Origin: Nocardioides ferulae
Lineage (GTDB): Bacteria > Actinomycetota > Actinomycetes > Propionibacteriales > Nocardioidaceae
Direction of reading: 5' to 3'
Assembly: GCF_003660455.1 (NCBI RefSeq)
Contig: NZ_QZVR01000028.1
Location: forward strand, 1 to 64,000
DNA: 64,000 bases
Below the pieces are notes generated by a model. The model did not search any database. It was not told the origin of the DNA and saw only the letters and a program-made list of their open reading frames with translations. Position 1 is the stretch's first letter. Each line of letters opens with the position of its first letter. The position numbers and the translations under genes are program-made. Shown piece after piece: positions 26,175 to 34,624 of the stretch.

Positions 26175-26954
26175 GTGCTGATCCTGCTGCCGCCCAGCGA
26201 GGGGAAGGCCGAGCCCCGCCGCGGCGCGCCCCTCGATCTCGCCGGCCTGAGCTTCCCCACCCTGACCGAGGCCCGTGAGGCGCTCCTCGACGAGTTGACC
26301 GCGCTGTGCCGCGACGACGCCGAGAAGGCCGCGGAGGTCCTCGACCTGGGCCGCACCCAGCTCGACCTGGTCGCCCGCAACGCCGACCTGCGCACCGCCC
26401 CCACCGCACGCGCGGACCGCGTCTACACCGGTGTGCTGTACGACGCCCTCGACGTCGCCACCCTCTCGCCCGCGGCCAAGCGCCGGGCCGGCTCCCGGGT
26501 CGCCGTGGCCAGCGCCCTGTTCGGCCTGGTCCGGCCCGCCGACCGGATCCCCGCCTACCGCCTCTCCGGCGGCACGGCGCTGCCCGCCGGCGGCCCGGTG
26601 GCCGGCGTGTGGCGCGAACACCTCGGACCGGCGGTCACCGACGCGCTCGGCGGCGGGCTGCTGGTCGACCTGCGCTCCACGGCGTACGCCGCGTTCTGGC
26701 GGCCGCCGGCCGAGCTCGCACCGCGGGTGGCGACGGTCCGGGTGCTGCACTGGCACGACGGCAGGCGCAAGGTGGTCAGCCACTTCAACAAGGCCACGAA
26801 GGGCCGCATCGTGCGGGCCCTGCTCGAGGACGGCCGGGCCCCGCGCACTCCGGCAGCCCTCGCCGACGCCCTGCGCGACCTGGGCTGGCTGGTCGAGGTC
26901 GGCACCGCCACCCCGAAGGGCACCCAGCTCGACGTGGTGGTCACCGCCCTCTGA
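26175..26954 (+). CDS. yaaA: YaaA-family peroxide stress protein
   Basis: The protein has 259 residues. ILLPPSEGK at the start, RADRVYTGVLYDALD, FGLVRPADRIPAYRL, GGLLVDLRSTAYAAFW and VSHFNKATKGRIVRALL are all YaaA/UPF0246 hallmarks. In E. coli YaaA lowers intracellular free iron during peroxide stress and binds DNA. The GTG at 26175 follows a TAGGCT -10 box by 8 bases, so a leaderless start is more likely than the TTG at 26166. The gene overlaps the convergent acetyltransferase gene by 14 bp. Confidence 0.92.
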   Translation: MLILLPPSEGKAEPRRGAPLDLAGLSFPTLTEAREALLDELTALCRDDAEKAAEVLDLGRTQLDLVARNADLRTAPTARADRVYTGVLYDALDVATLSPAAKRRAGSRVAVASALFGLVRPADRIPAYRLSGGTALPAGGPVAGVWREHLGPAVTDALGGGLLVDLRSTAYAAFWRPPAELAPRVATVRVLHWHDGRRKVVSHFNKATKGRIVRALLEDGRAPRTPAALADALRDLGWLVEVGTATPKGTQLDVVVTAL

Positions 26955-27489
26955 CCGGGCTCAGGACGGTCTCCGTGCTGTTGGGCTTGATCATCGCGCA
27001 GCGCAGGGAGCCGTCCACGCCGGGCAGCCCGGCCTCGTCCGCGATCGTCCGGGCCAGCTCCGACCCGATCTCCTCGTCGGCGAGCTCGCGGTAGCCGAGC
27101 CGGCGGTAGTAGGGCCCGTTCCACGGGATGTCCCGGAAGGTCGTGAGCGTCGTGGCTGGGCGGCCTGCGGCGCGACCCCAGGCCTCCACGAGCTCGATCA
27201 GGGCCTGCCCGATGCGTCGACCGGCGAACTCGGTGGCCACCGACACCTGGGCCACGTGCGCGTTCTGGTCGATCACCTCGGCGATGACGTAGCCCGCGAC
27301 CTGCGCGCCGACCTGCGCCACCCACACCCGCTCGCCGTGGATCGCCTCGAGCAGCTCGCGGCGGTCCGGCACGTCGCCGGCCATCTCCGACATGCCGACG
27401 CTGTGGAACAGCCGCCCGGCCTCGACCTCCACCTCGACGAGGCGTTCCAGGTCCTCCTCGGTGGCCGGGCGAAGAGCGGGGACGTTCAC
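26941..27489 (-). CDS. GNAT-family N-acetyltransferase
   Basis: The protein has 182 residues and the GNAT fold: LRPATEEDLERLVEVEVEAGRLFHSVGM, VAGYVIAEVIDQNAHVAQVSVATEFAGRRIGQALIELVEAWGRAAG (acetyl-CoA loop) and PYYRRLGYRELA. It transfers an acetyl group from acetyl-CoA to an unidentified amine. The GTG at 27489 gives the conserved start. It overlaps yaaA by 14 bp at its 3' end and follows the carboxyltransferase gene 32 bp downstream of it on the same strand, so the two may be cotranscribed. Confidence 0.87.
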   Translation of the reverse strand: MNVPALRPATEEDLERLVEVEVEAGRLFHSVGMSEMAGDVPDRRELLEAIHGERVWVAQVGAQVAGYVIAEVIDQNAHVAQVSVATEFAGRRIGQALIELVEAWGRAAGRPATTLTTFRDIPWNGPYYRRLGYRELADEEIGSELARTIADEAGLPGVDGSLRCAMIKPNSTETVLSPVRGR

Positions 27490-27521
27490 GACGGACAGAC
27501 TCCCACGGCCCGTCGGTCCGG

Positions 27522-29057
27522 CTACCAGGTGTCGACCGACCGCCCGCTCCCCCGCAACCGCCCCTCTCGCTCCGCCGCGGCCAGCACCCGGGCCACGACG
27601 GAGCGGGTCTCGGCCGGGTCGATGACGTCGTCGATCTCGAAGTAGCGGGCCACGTTGAGCGCGGACGACTGCGCCTGGGCGAAGGCCGTGAGCTCGCGCA
27701 CCTGTCGCTCCCGCTCCTCGTCGTCCTCGATCGCCTCGAGCTCGGCCCGCATCGAGAGACGCACCGCGCCCTCGAGCCCCATCGCACCGAGGTGGGCGCC
27801 CGGCCAGGCCAGCGTCATCAGCGGCTCGTGGGTACTGCCGCCGAGCATCGCCTGGGCGCCGAGCCCGTAGCCGCGGCGGAGCACCACCCCCACCAGCGGC
27901 ACCGTCAGCTGCGCGCCGGCGACGAGCAGCCGCGCGGTGTGGCGCACCATGCCGGTGCGCTCGGCGTCCGGCCCCACCATCATGCCGGGGGTGTCGACCA
28001 GCGACACCACCGGGAAGCCGTGGGCGTCGCACAGCTGCAGGAAGCGCGCCGCCTTGTCGCCGGCACCGGCGGTGATCGCACCGGCCATGTGCCGGGTGTC
28101 GTTCGCGATCACCCCGACCGTGCGCCCCTCCAGACGGCCCAGCGCGGTGACCAGCTCGGGCGCGAACTCCGGGCGCAGCACGGTCACGGAGTCCTCGTCG
28201 CAGAGCGTCTCCACCACCGGCACCGGGTCGTACGCCGTGCGCTCGCCCTCGGGGACCGCCTCCCGCAGCGGCGCCTGGTCGGGGACGGCCCAGTCGTCGA
28301 CCGGACCGAGGAAGTAGCCCAGCAGACGACGCGCGGCCGGCACGCAGTCCTCGTCCTCCACGGCGAGGTCCACGACGCCGTTGGCGGTCATCACCCCCAA
28401 CGGACCGACGTCGGGCGCGGCGACGTCGCCCAACCCGCCGCCGGCGATCATCGCCGGCCCGCCCATGCCGAGCGAGGCGCGCTCGGTGGCCACCACCAGG
28501 TCCGCGCAGCCCGCGATCACCGCGTTGCCGGCGAAGCAGTAGCCGTCGACGACCGCGATCCGCGGCACCCGCCCCGCGAGCCGGGCCCAGGCCGCGAACG
28601 TGGTGACGTCGAGCGCGGAGACCAGCGGGATGTCGGTGTCACCGGGCCGGCCACCGCCACCGGCGGCGAAGAACACCGTGGGCAGCGCCAGCCGCTCCAC
28701 GACGTCGAGCAGCCGATCGGTCTTGCGGTGCCCGCGCATGCCCTGGGTGCCGGCCATCACCAGATAGTCGTAGGACAGCACCGCGCAGGCCCGGCCCCCG
28801 ATCGTGGCCAGGCCGCCCACGATGCCGTCGGCGACGGTCCGGTCGAGCAGGTCGTCGGTGTCGCGCCGGTCCTCCTGGGCGGCGGTCACGAACCTGCCGT
28901 ACTCCACGAAGCTGCCGGGGTCCACGAGCGCGGCGAGGTTCTCCCGGGCGGTGCGACCGCCCTTCGCGTGCAGCCGGGCCACCGCCTCGGGGCGGGCGGC
29001 GTCCTCGGTCAGCGCCCGGCGTGCGAGCACCTCCAGCAACTCGGGGCGGATCGACAT
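27522..29057 (-). CDS. Acyl-CoA carboxylase carboxyltransferase (AccD/PccB-like) subunit
   Basis: The protein has 511 residues and two crotonase-like domains of the carboxyltransferase family: SYDYLVMAGTQGMRGHRKTDRLLDVVERLALP, GYCFAGNAVIAGCADLVVA, then LEGRTVGVIANDTRHMAGAITAGAGDKAARFLQLCDAHGFPVVSLVDTPG and LTVPLVGVVLRRGYGLGAQAML. It transfers carboxyl from carboxybiotin to an acyl-CoA. No biotin-carboxylase subunit adjoins it. It is more distant from AccD6 (58621) and from the mycobacterial AccD2/PccB enzymes, so the substrate is unclear. Confidence 0.9.
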   Translation of the reverse strand: MSIRPELLEVLARRALTEDAARPEAVARLHAKGGRTARENLAALVDPGSFVEYGRFVTAAQEDRRDTDDLLDRTVADGIVGGLATIGGRACAVLSYDYLVMAGTQGMRGHRKTDRLLDVVERLALPTVFFAAGGGGRPGDTDIPLVSALDVTTFAAWARLAGRVPRIAVVDGYCFAGNAVIAGCADLVVATERASLGMGGPAMIAGGGLGDVAAPDVGPLGVMTANGVVDLAVEDEDCVPAARRLLGYFLGPVDDWAVPDQAPLREAVPEGERTAYDPVPVVETLCDEDSVTVLRPEFAPELVTALGRLEGRTVGVIANDTRHMAGAITAGAGDKAARFLQLCDAHGFPVVSLVDTPGMMVGPDAERTGMVRHTARLLVAGAQLTVPLVGVVLRRGYGLGAQAMLGGSTHEPLMTLAWPGAHLGAMGLEGAVRLSMRAELEAIEDDEERERQVRELTAFAQAQSSALNVARYFEIDDVIDPAETRSVVARVLAAAEREGRLRGSGRSVDTW

Positions 29058-29076
29058 GGCCCGGAGTGTAGGGCTG

Positions 29077-30300
29077 CTACCAGCCGGCGCCGGCGAACGC
29101 ATCGCGCCCCGGCGGCAGCGCGTTGAACATCCGCATCGACGCGCGCGGCGCCGCCCCCTCCTGGTCGGGCGGGTAGAACGACAGCACGGTCACCGACGCG
29201 GGGGTCAGCTCCATGCGGAACACCGCGTCGAGCGGCGCGTCGACGGCGTGGGCGACCAGCGTCTTGATCGGGGTGACGTGGCTGACCACGACCACGGTCT
29301 CGCCGGCGTGGCGGTCCAGCACCCGCTCGAGCCCGGCGAGCACCCGCCGCTCGACCTGGCGGAACGACTCACCGCCGCCGCCGGGGGCGGCGTCGAGCGA
29401 GCCCAGCCAGGCGTCGAGCTCGTCGTGGTGGCGGTCGGCGACCTCGGAGAAGGTCAGGCCGTCCCAGTGACCGAACTCCATCTCGGCGAAGCCGGGCTCC
29501 TCGGTGAGCGGGACATCGAGGACGTCGGCGACGATCTCGGCCGACTCGCGGGTGCGCCGCACCGGCGAGGCCACCACCGCCGCGACGCGGCCGGCGATGG
29601 GAGCCAGCCAGTCGGCGGTGGTGCGCACCTGGGCCCGGCCGTCCTCGGACAGCGGAGGGTTGTCGCCACCCAGGCCGCTGGAGAAGCGCTTGGCGGCGGT
29701 GTGGGCAGTGACACCGTGGCGCACCAGGACCAGCGTGGTGGGCGCACCGGTGCCCGCCGACCATCCGCGGGACTGGCTCTGGATCGACGCCGGCTCCTCG
29801 CCCTGGGCGGCCGCCTCGGGGCTCTCGATCTCCTCGATCAGGGAGTCCTCGTCGACCACGGCGCGCACGGTGACCCCGTCGCGCTTGCCGTCGAGAGCCT
29901 CGTTGGCCAGCCGGTCGGCGTACTTGTTCCGCTCGCGCGGCACCCAGGTGTACGTCGTGCCGAACGGCGCCAGCCGGTTCGCCTCGGTCGCCAGCGGGCG
30001 CATGTCGGGGTGCTTGATCTTCCAGCGGCCCGACATCTGCTCCACGACGAGCTTGGAGTCCATCCGGACCTCGATGTCGGCCTCGGGCGCGAACCGCTCG
30101 GCCAGCCTGAGCCCGGCGATCAGACCGGAGTACTCGGCGACGTTGTTGGTCGCCCGCCCGATCGTGGTGCCCTCCTCGGCGATCACCTCACCGGTGTCGG
30201 CATCGCGCAGCAGGGCGCCGTACGCCGCGGGGCCGGGGTTGCCGCGCGAGCCGCCGTCGGCCTCGATCACGACCGAGCGGTACCGGCGCGCTTCGCTCAC
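29077..30300 (-). CDS. Bifunctional RNase H / acid phosphatase (Rv2228c-like)
   Basis: The protein has 407 residues. The N-terminal RNase HI domain has the acidic residues in VVIEADGGSRGNPGPAAYGALL, NNVAEYSGLIAGL and VRMDSKLVVEQMSG. The C-terminal histidine-phosphatase domain has LVLVRHGVTAHT and VVVVSHVTPIK, with the catalytic His. The Rv2228c family removes RNA-DNA hybrids and, in mycobacteria, has been linked to alpha-ribazole phosphatase activity. It belongs to a conserved three-gene cluster with the zinc-ribbon and NIF3-like genes just upstream on the same strand. Confidence 0.95.
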   Translation of the reverse strand: MSEARRYRSVVIEADGGSRGNPGPAAYGALLRDADTGEVIAEEGTTIGRATNNVAEYSGLIAGLRLAERFAPEADIEVRMDSKLVVEQMSGRWKIKHPDMRPLATEANRLAPFGTTYTWVPRERNKYADRLANEALDGKRDGVTVRAVVDEDSLIEEIESPEAAAQGEEPASIQSQSRGWSAGTGAPTTLVLVRHGVTAHTAAKRFSSGLGGDNPPLSEDGRAQVRTTADWLAPIAGRVAAVVASPVRRTRESAEIVADVLDVPLTEEPGFAEMEFGHWDGLTFSEVADRHHDELDAWLGSLDAAPGGGGESFRQVERRVLAGLERVLDRHAGETVVVVSHVTPIKTLVAHAVDAPLDAVFRMELTPASVTVLSFYPPDQEGAAPRASMRMFNALPPGRDAFAGAGW

Positions 30301-30382
30301 AGCATCGATCCGTTCACTCGCAGCTCGGCCGCACCCTCACGACCCGCGGCCGACTCACGGCCGCAGCGGCCTCGCGCTTCGC

Positions 30383-31126
30383 TCACAGGCCGGACTCGGG
30401 GGTGCGCACCAGGATCCGCGAGCACTCCTCGCACCGGATCACGTCGTCGGCGGGCGCGGACCGGATGCGGCTGATCTCGGCGGCGTCCAGACCCAGACGG
30501 CAGCCGCCACACTCGCGGGCCCGCAGCTCGGCGGCGCCGATGCCGCCCTTGCTCGCCCGCAGCTTGTCGTAGAGCGCGAGCAGGTCGGTGGGCAGCCCCT
30601 CGACCGACGGGCCGCGCTGGGCCTCGACGTCGAGCAGGCGGGCGTCGATGTCGGCGGTCTTCTCGTCGCGTGCGGCGGCGAGCTCGGCGAGCGCGGTGTC
30701 GGCCTCGGCCAGCTGCCGCTCCAGGTCGTCGAGGTCGCGCTGGGCGTCCTCGAGGCGGGCCATGACCTCGAGCTCGTCGTCCTCGAGCGAGCCGATCCGG
30801 CGCTCGAGTGAGACCAGCTCGTGCTGCATCCGTTCGAGGTCCTTGGGGTTGGTGATCAGTCCCTGGTCCATCCGCTGCTGGTCGCGGGTGCGCCGGGCCT
30901 TCACCTGCTCGACGTCGGCGTCGACCTTGGCCTGCTCGGCGCTGAGGTCGCCGACAACGATGCGGGCGTCACGGGCCCGGTCGTCGAGCGCACGCCGCTC
31001 CTGCTCGCGCTTGGCGATCTCGGCCAGCTCGGGAAGGTGCGTGCGCTGGTGGCGCAGCTGGTCTGCCTTGGCGTCCAGCTCCTGCAGGTCGAGCAGCTTG
31101 AGCTGGGCGGTCGGGTCGGCTTTCAG
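30383..31126 (-). CDS. Zinc-ribbon coiled-coil protein (Rv2229c-like), apparent CTG start
   Basis: The protein has 247 residues: a long coiled coil (many heptads such as LVSLERRIGSLEDDELEVMARLEDAQRDL) and a C-terminal CxxC...CxxC zinc ribbon (ARECGGCRLGLDAAEI, IRCEECSRILVR). The first residues KADPTAQLKLLDLQELDAKADQLRHQRTH match the conserved N-terminus, and the codon there is CTG (31126), preceded at 6 bases by a GAGGAG ribosome-binding site. No ATG, GTG or TTG exists in the frame for many codons upstream, so CTG initiation is likely. Role unknown; it may act as a nucleic-acid-binding scaffold. Confidence 0.85.
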   Translation of the reverse strand: MKADPTAQLKLLDLQELDAKADQLRHQRTHLPELAEIAKREQERRALDDRARDARIVVGDLSAEQAKVDADVEQVKARRTRDQQRMDQGLITNPKDLERMQHELVSLERRIGSLEDDELEVMARLEDAQRDLDDLERQLAEADTALAELAAARDEKTADIDARLLDVEAQRGPSVEGLPTDLLALYDKLRASKGGIGAAELRARECGGCRLGLDAAEISRIRSAPADDVIRCEECSRILVRTPESGL

Positions 31127-31175
31127 GGCGTTCTCCTCTGGGATGGTGCCGGACGGTGCGGAGGCCCGGGCCGGT

Positions 31176-32294
31176 TCAGGCCCGGAAGGTCCACGGGTCG
31201 GTGCACCGGGTGCTGACGCGGGTCTCCACCGTATCGCCCACCGCGCCGGCCAGTCGTGCCCGGACCAGTGGCAGCCAGGTCCACTCGGCGGCCCAGTGCG
31301 CGACGTCGACCAGCGCGGGGCCGTCCTTCTCGAGGAACTCGCCCGCCGGGTGGTGGCGCAGGTCACTGGTGACGTAGACGTCGGCGTCGGTGCGCAGCAC
31401 GTCGTCGAGCAGGAAGTCGCCGGATCCGCCGCACAGCGCGACCCGGCGTACGGTCCGGTCGGGGTCGCCGGCGACGCGCACCCCGTGGGCGGTCGCGGGC
31501 AGTGCCTCGGCGACCCGGGCGGCGAAGGCCTGCAGGGTCTGCTCCTCGACCGTGCCGATCCGGCCGGCGCCGGTGGCCGGCGGAGCGGCGGGGGCGAGCT
31601 CGACGACGTCGTAGGCGGGCTCCTCGTAGGGGTGCACGCCCAGCATGGCCTCGACCACGGCGGCGCGCCGCTGCCGGGACAGCACGACCTCGACACGCAC
31701 CTCGTCGACGACCTCGAGCTCGCCCACCGCGCCGATCGCCGGGTTGGCTCCCTCGAGGGGCCGGAAGCGCCCCTCCCCGGCGGCGCTGAACGAGGCCGCC
31801 GCATAGTCGCCGAGCCGGCCGGCGCCCGCGTCCGCGAGCGCGGCCCGCACCCGGTCGGCGTCGGCGGCGGGCACGAAGACGGTGAGCTTGTCGAGCTGGT
31901 CGAACGCGTGTGGCGCCAGCGGCGCGACGTCGGTCAGGCCCAGGGCCCGGGCCATCGCGTCGGAGACCCCCTCGACCGCGTGGTCGGCGTTGGTGTGCGC
32001 GGTGAGCAGCGCGCAGCCGGCGGCGACGAGCGTGGCGAGGGTGCGCCCCTTGGGGGTGGTCGCGGGGAACCCGTGCACGGGCTTGAGGAACAGCGGGTGG
32101 TGGACCACGAGCAGGTCGGCGCCCCACTCGGCGGCCTCCCGGGCGACCTCGATCGTCGGGTCGACCGCGAACATCACCCTGCGCACCGGTGCCTGCGGGT
32201 CGCCGCAGACCAGCCCGGGCGCGTCCCAGGCGTCCGCGGTGCGGGGTGGGTACCACGCGTCGAGCAGGCCGACGATCTCCTTCAAGGTGGGCAT
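31176..32294 (-). CDS. NIF3-family dinuclear metal-centre protein (Rv2230c-like)
   Basis: The protein has 372 residues. NIF3/YbgI metal-binding motifs are present: WDAPGLVCGDP, DLLVVHHPLFLKPVHG, LLTAHTNADHAVEGV and, at the end, YVTSDLRHHPAGEFLEKDGPALVDVAHW. It carries the PII-like insertion (DKLTVFVPAADADRVRAAL and VEVVLSRQRRAAVVEAML) of the long bacterial form. The family binds two metal ions and has GTP cyclohydrolase-like folds, but its activity is unproven. ATG at 32294 is preferred over the GTG at 32300. It begins the conserved trio with the zinc-ribbon and RNase H/phosphatase genes. Confidence 0.95.
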   Translation of the reverse strand: MPTLKEIVGLLDAWYPPRTADAWDAPGLVCGDPQAPVRRVMFAVDPTIEVAREAAEWGADLLVVHHPLFLKPVHGFPATTPKGRTLATLVAAGCALLTAHTNADHAVEGVSDAMARALGLTDVAPLAPHAFDQLDKLTVFVPAADADRVRAALADAGAGRLGDYAAASFSAAGEGRFRPLEGANPAIGAVGELEVVDEVRVEVVLSRQRRAAVVEAMLGVHPYEEPAYDVVELAPAAPPATGAGRIGTVEEQTLQAFAARVAEALPATAHGVRVAGDPDRTVRRVALCGGSGDFLLDDVLRTDADVYVTSDLRHHPAGEFLEKDGPALVDVAHWAAEWTWLPLVRARLAGAVGDTVETRVSTRCTDPWTFRA

Positions 32295-32369
32295 GACCAC
32301 AGGCTAGGACCCCCTGCAGGTGTGGAGGACGGCCACGTGCCGAGTGCGTCCGGTCGTAGGCTGCCCTCC

Positions 32370-32681
32370 ATGTCCGTCGTGAAGATCAACGCCATCACTG
32401 TCCCGGCCGATGCCCACGAGGAGCTCGAGCGGCGCTTCGCACACCGGGCCCACACGATCGACGCCTCGCCCGGCTTCCTGGGCTTCCAGCTGCTGCGGCC
32501 CACCCAGGGGGAGGAGCGCTACTTCGTGGTCACCCAGTGGGCCGACGAGGAGTCCTTCCTCGCCTGGCGCGACGGCGACGCCCGGGCCGCCCACGCCGGC
32601 GAGCGGGCCAAGCCGGTGGCGACCGGGGCCGACCTGCTCGAGTTCGAGGTGGTCCTCGACGTCAAGCCCGGCCAGGAGTAG
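32370..32681 (+). CDS. MhuD-like heme-degrading monooxygenase
   Basis: The protein has 103 residues and is very similar to mycobacterial MhuD (Rv3592): VVKINAITVPADAHEELERRF, SPGFLGFQLLRPTQGEERYFVVTQW, and RAAHAGERAKPVATGADLLEFEVVLDV. The heme-ligand His (AAHAGER) and Asn (KINAI) are present. MhuD cleaves heme to mycobilin and iron without releasing CO. The ATG follows a TAGGCT box by 7 bases, so the message is leaderless. It converges with the ABC ATPase gene and overlaps its end by 20 bp. No heme-uptake genes are adjacent. Confidence 0.93.
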   Translation: MSVVKINAITVPADAHEELERRFAHRAHTIDASPGFLGFQLLRPTQGEERYFVVTQWADEESFLAWRDGDARAAHAGERAKPVATGADLLEFEVVLDVKPGQE

Positions 32682-33402
32682 CCGGACTAGCCGGGGTCAG
32701 CCGGCCGTCGACCATCTCGCAGACCCGGTCGCAGTGGTGCAGCACGTCGTGGTCGTGGGTGACCATGACGGTCGCCACCTTGTGCTCGTGGGTCTCGCGG
32801 ACCAGCAGCGCGACCACCTCCTGGCTGCGCTGCCGGTCCAGGGCCGCGGTCGGCTCGTCGACCAGCAGCAGCCGGGGATGGGTCGCCAGCGCCCGGGCGA
32901 TCCCGATCCGCTGACGCTCCCCGCCGGAGAGCTGGTGGGGCCGCCGGTCGGCCTTGTGGTCCATGCCGACCTCGGCCAGCAGCGCGTGCGGGTCGCGTTC
33001 GGGGCGCTCGCTCGCCGAGGACGACCTGCGCGCGAAGCGGGTCGGCAGCCGCAGCTGGTCCGCGGCGGTGAGCGCCGGCAGCAGGTTGCCGGACTGGAAC
33101 ACGAAGCCGATCAGCTCGCGCCGCAGGCGGGCGCGCGTGCGCCGGTTCGCCTCGACCAGGTCGTGGCCGCCGACGCGGACCGTGCCCGAGGTGGGCACGG
33201 TGAGGCCGCCGGCGACGGCGAGCAGGCTGGACTTGCCCGAGCCGGAGGGGCCCACCACGGCGACGAGCTCGCCGGGCTCCACGCGCAGCGAGACGTCGTC
33301 GAGCGCCCGGACGGTGTCGTCGCCGTCGCCGAGCTGGAGGGTCACGCCCTCCAGCAGCAGGCCGGCCTCACCGGTCGTGGTCTCGGGGGCGGAGCTGCTC
33401 AT
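32662..33402 (-). CDS. ABC transporter ATP-binding protein (LolD/MacB-like)
   Basis: The protein has 246 residues with all ABC motifs: Walker A GPSGSGKSSLL, Q-loop (FVFQSGNLLP), signature LSGGERQRIGIARAL and Walker B RLLLVDEPTAALD, then the switch His (VTHDHDV). The form resembles MacB/LolD-type ATPases that pair with FtsX-like permeases. Its ATG overlaps the stop of the permease gene by 4 bases, so the two proteins are made together. It overlaps the convergent MhuD-like gene by 20 bp. Confidence 0.95.
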   Translation of the reverse strand: MSSSAPETTTGEAGLLLEGVTLQLGDGDDTVRALDDVSLRVEPGELVAVVGPSGSGKSSLLAVAGGLTVPTSGTVRVGGHDLVEANRRTRARLRRELIGFVFQSGNLLPALTAADQLRLPTRFARRSSSASERPERDPHALLAEVGMDHKADRRPHQLSGGERQRIGIARALATHPRLLLVDEPTAALDRQRSQEVVALLVRETHEHKVATVMVTHDHDVLHHCDRVCEMVDGRLTPASPATPGRA

Positions 33403-34547
33403 CGGTGGCCTCCCAGCGCGGTCAGCGGGTCGATGCGGGCGACACGGAGGGCGGCGACGGCGGAGCCGGCCAGGCCGAGCACCACCAGGAGCACCGCGGC
33501 GAGCGTGATCGCTCCGGTGTCGAGTGCGAACGGCATCGGAGTCGACCCGATCAGCGCCCCCGCTCCGACGCCGATGCCGACCCCCACGCCGGTGGCGAGA
33601 ACCAGCAGCACCAGCGACTGGGCGAGGCTGTCGCGCAGCAGGTAGCCGGTGGGTGCCCCCATCGCCCGCAGCACGGCCAGCTCGTGGCTGCGCTGGATCG
33701 TCCAGACGGTGAAGAAGGCACCGACGACCAGGGCCCCGATCGCGTAGAGGAAGACCTGGATCAGCAGCAGGGTCGAGGTCTCGGCGGTGTAGCCCGGCGA
33801 GGCACCGAACGACTCCTCGAGCGCGAGCGACTCGGTGCCGGCGGCGCGGTCCGCGGCCGCCAGGTCGGCGGAGTCCGCGGCCCGGACCGCGACGGCGGTC
33901 ACCTCCCGGTAGGTGCGCTCGGGCAGGTCGCCGGCCGCGACGTCGTCAGGCGAGGCACCGACCTTCACCTCCTGCCAGGTGCGCAGCGGCACGTAGGCGA
34001 CGTCGACGTGGCCGAAGGTGTGCTGCCCCTCGAGCACGCCGACCACGGTCAGCTCGGTGCCGACCTGGGCCAGGGTCAGGGTGTCGCCGATCTCGATGCC
34101 CTCGTCGGTGGCGGTCTCGCTGACGACCACGCCGGTCGGCGCGTCGCCGAGCGGCTCGCCCTCGGTCGGCTCGGGCGCCATGAACGAGTCGCTCTCCACA
34201 CCGAAGAGCGCCAGGTCGATGTCGACGCCGGCGTCGCTGCGGGCGTTGACCAGCAGGTTGCCGTACGGCGCGGCGTCCCGGACGCCGTCGACCTCGCGCC
34301 AGGCCTCGACCGCGTCGACGTCGACGACGCTGCGGGAGAAGGCCGCGTCGTGCGCGACTCCGTCGGCGAAGGCGAACGAGGTCGCCGGCACCTTCTTCAG
34401 TCCGGAGACGCCGTCGTTCACCAGGCCCACCGAGAGCCCGGACAACAGCACCATCAAGATCGCGATCAGCGCGACGACCGCACCCATGAGGGCGAAGCGG
34501 GCGCGCGCGAAGCTGAGCTCACGCAAGGCCAGGAACACGCCCCACAC
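33399..34547 (-). CDS. FtsX-like ABC transporter permease
   Basis: The protein has about 382 residues and four membrane segments in the FtsX/MacB arrangement: one near the N-terminus (FALMGAVVALIAILMVLLSGLSVGLV), a large exterior domain, then three C-terminal helices (LIQVFLYAIGALVVGAFFTVWT, LAQSLVLLVLATGVGVGIGVGAG, AITLAAVLLVVLGLAGSAVAAL). With the adjacent ATPase it forms a type VII exporter, often for lipids, peptides or for signalling. The start is uncertain: GTG at 34547, TTG at 34559 or GTG at 34538; none has a good ribosome-binding site. A palindrome lies just before it at 34553-34567. Confidence 0.87.
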   Translation of the reverse strand: MWGVFLALRELSFARARFALMGAVVALIAILMVLLSGLSVGLVNDGVSGLKKVPATSFAFADGVAHDAAFSRSVVDVDAVEAWREVDGVRDAAPYGNLLVNARSDAGVDIDLALFGVESDSFMAPEPTEGEPLGDAPTGVVVSETATDEGIEIGDTLTLAQVGTELTVVGVLEGQHTFGHVDVAYVPLRTWQEVKVGASPDDVAAGDLPERTYREVTAVAVRAADSADLAAADRAAGTESLALEESFGASPGYTAETSTLLLIQVFLYAIGALVVGAFFTVWTIQRSHELAVLRAMGAPTGYLLRDSLAQSLVLLVLATGVGVGIGVGAGALIGSTPMPFALDTGAITLAAVLLVVLGLAGSAVAALRVARIDPLTALGGHR

Positions 34548-34552
34548 TCTTG

Positions 34553-34567
34553 CCGACAATCTGTCGG
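34553..34567. promoter_or_regulatory. Palindrome at the start of the ABC permease gene
   Basis: CCGACA-atc-TGTCGG: 6-base arms around a 3-base centre, overlapping the possible TTG start and just before the GTG start. Its position suggests an operator for the ABC exporter operon, possibly for a regulator encoded elsewhere. Confidence 0.4.
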
Positions 34568-34595
34568 AAAACCACCCGGAGGGCTGTGGGGATCC

Positions 34596-34611
34596 TCACC
34601 CGGCCGGGTGA
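34596..34611 (-). terminator. Possible terminator after the acyl-CoA synthetase gene
   Basis: Perfect 16-base palindrome TCACCCGGCCGGGTGA, forming a 6-bp stem with a GGCC loop, 13 bases beyond the stop of the minus-strand acyl-CoA synthetase gene. There is no T-run. Confidence 0.35.
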
Positions 34612-34624
34612 AGGCCGGCGCGGG

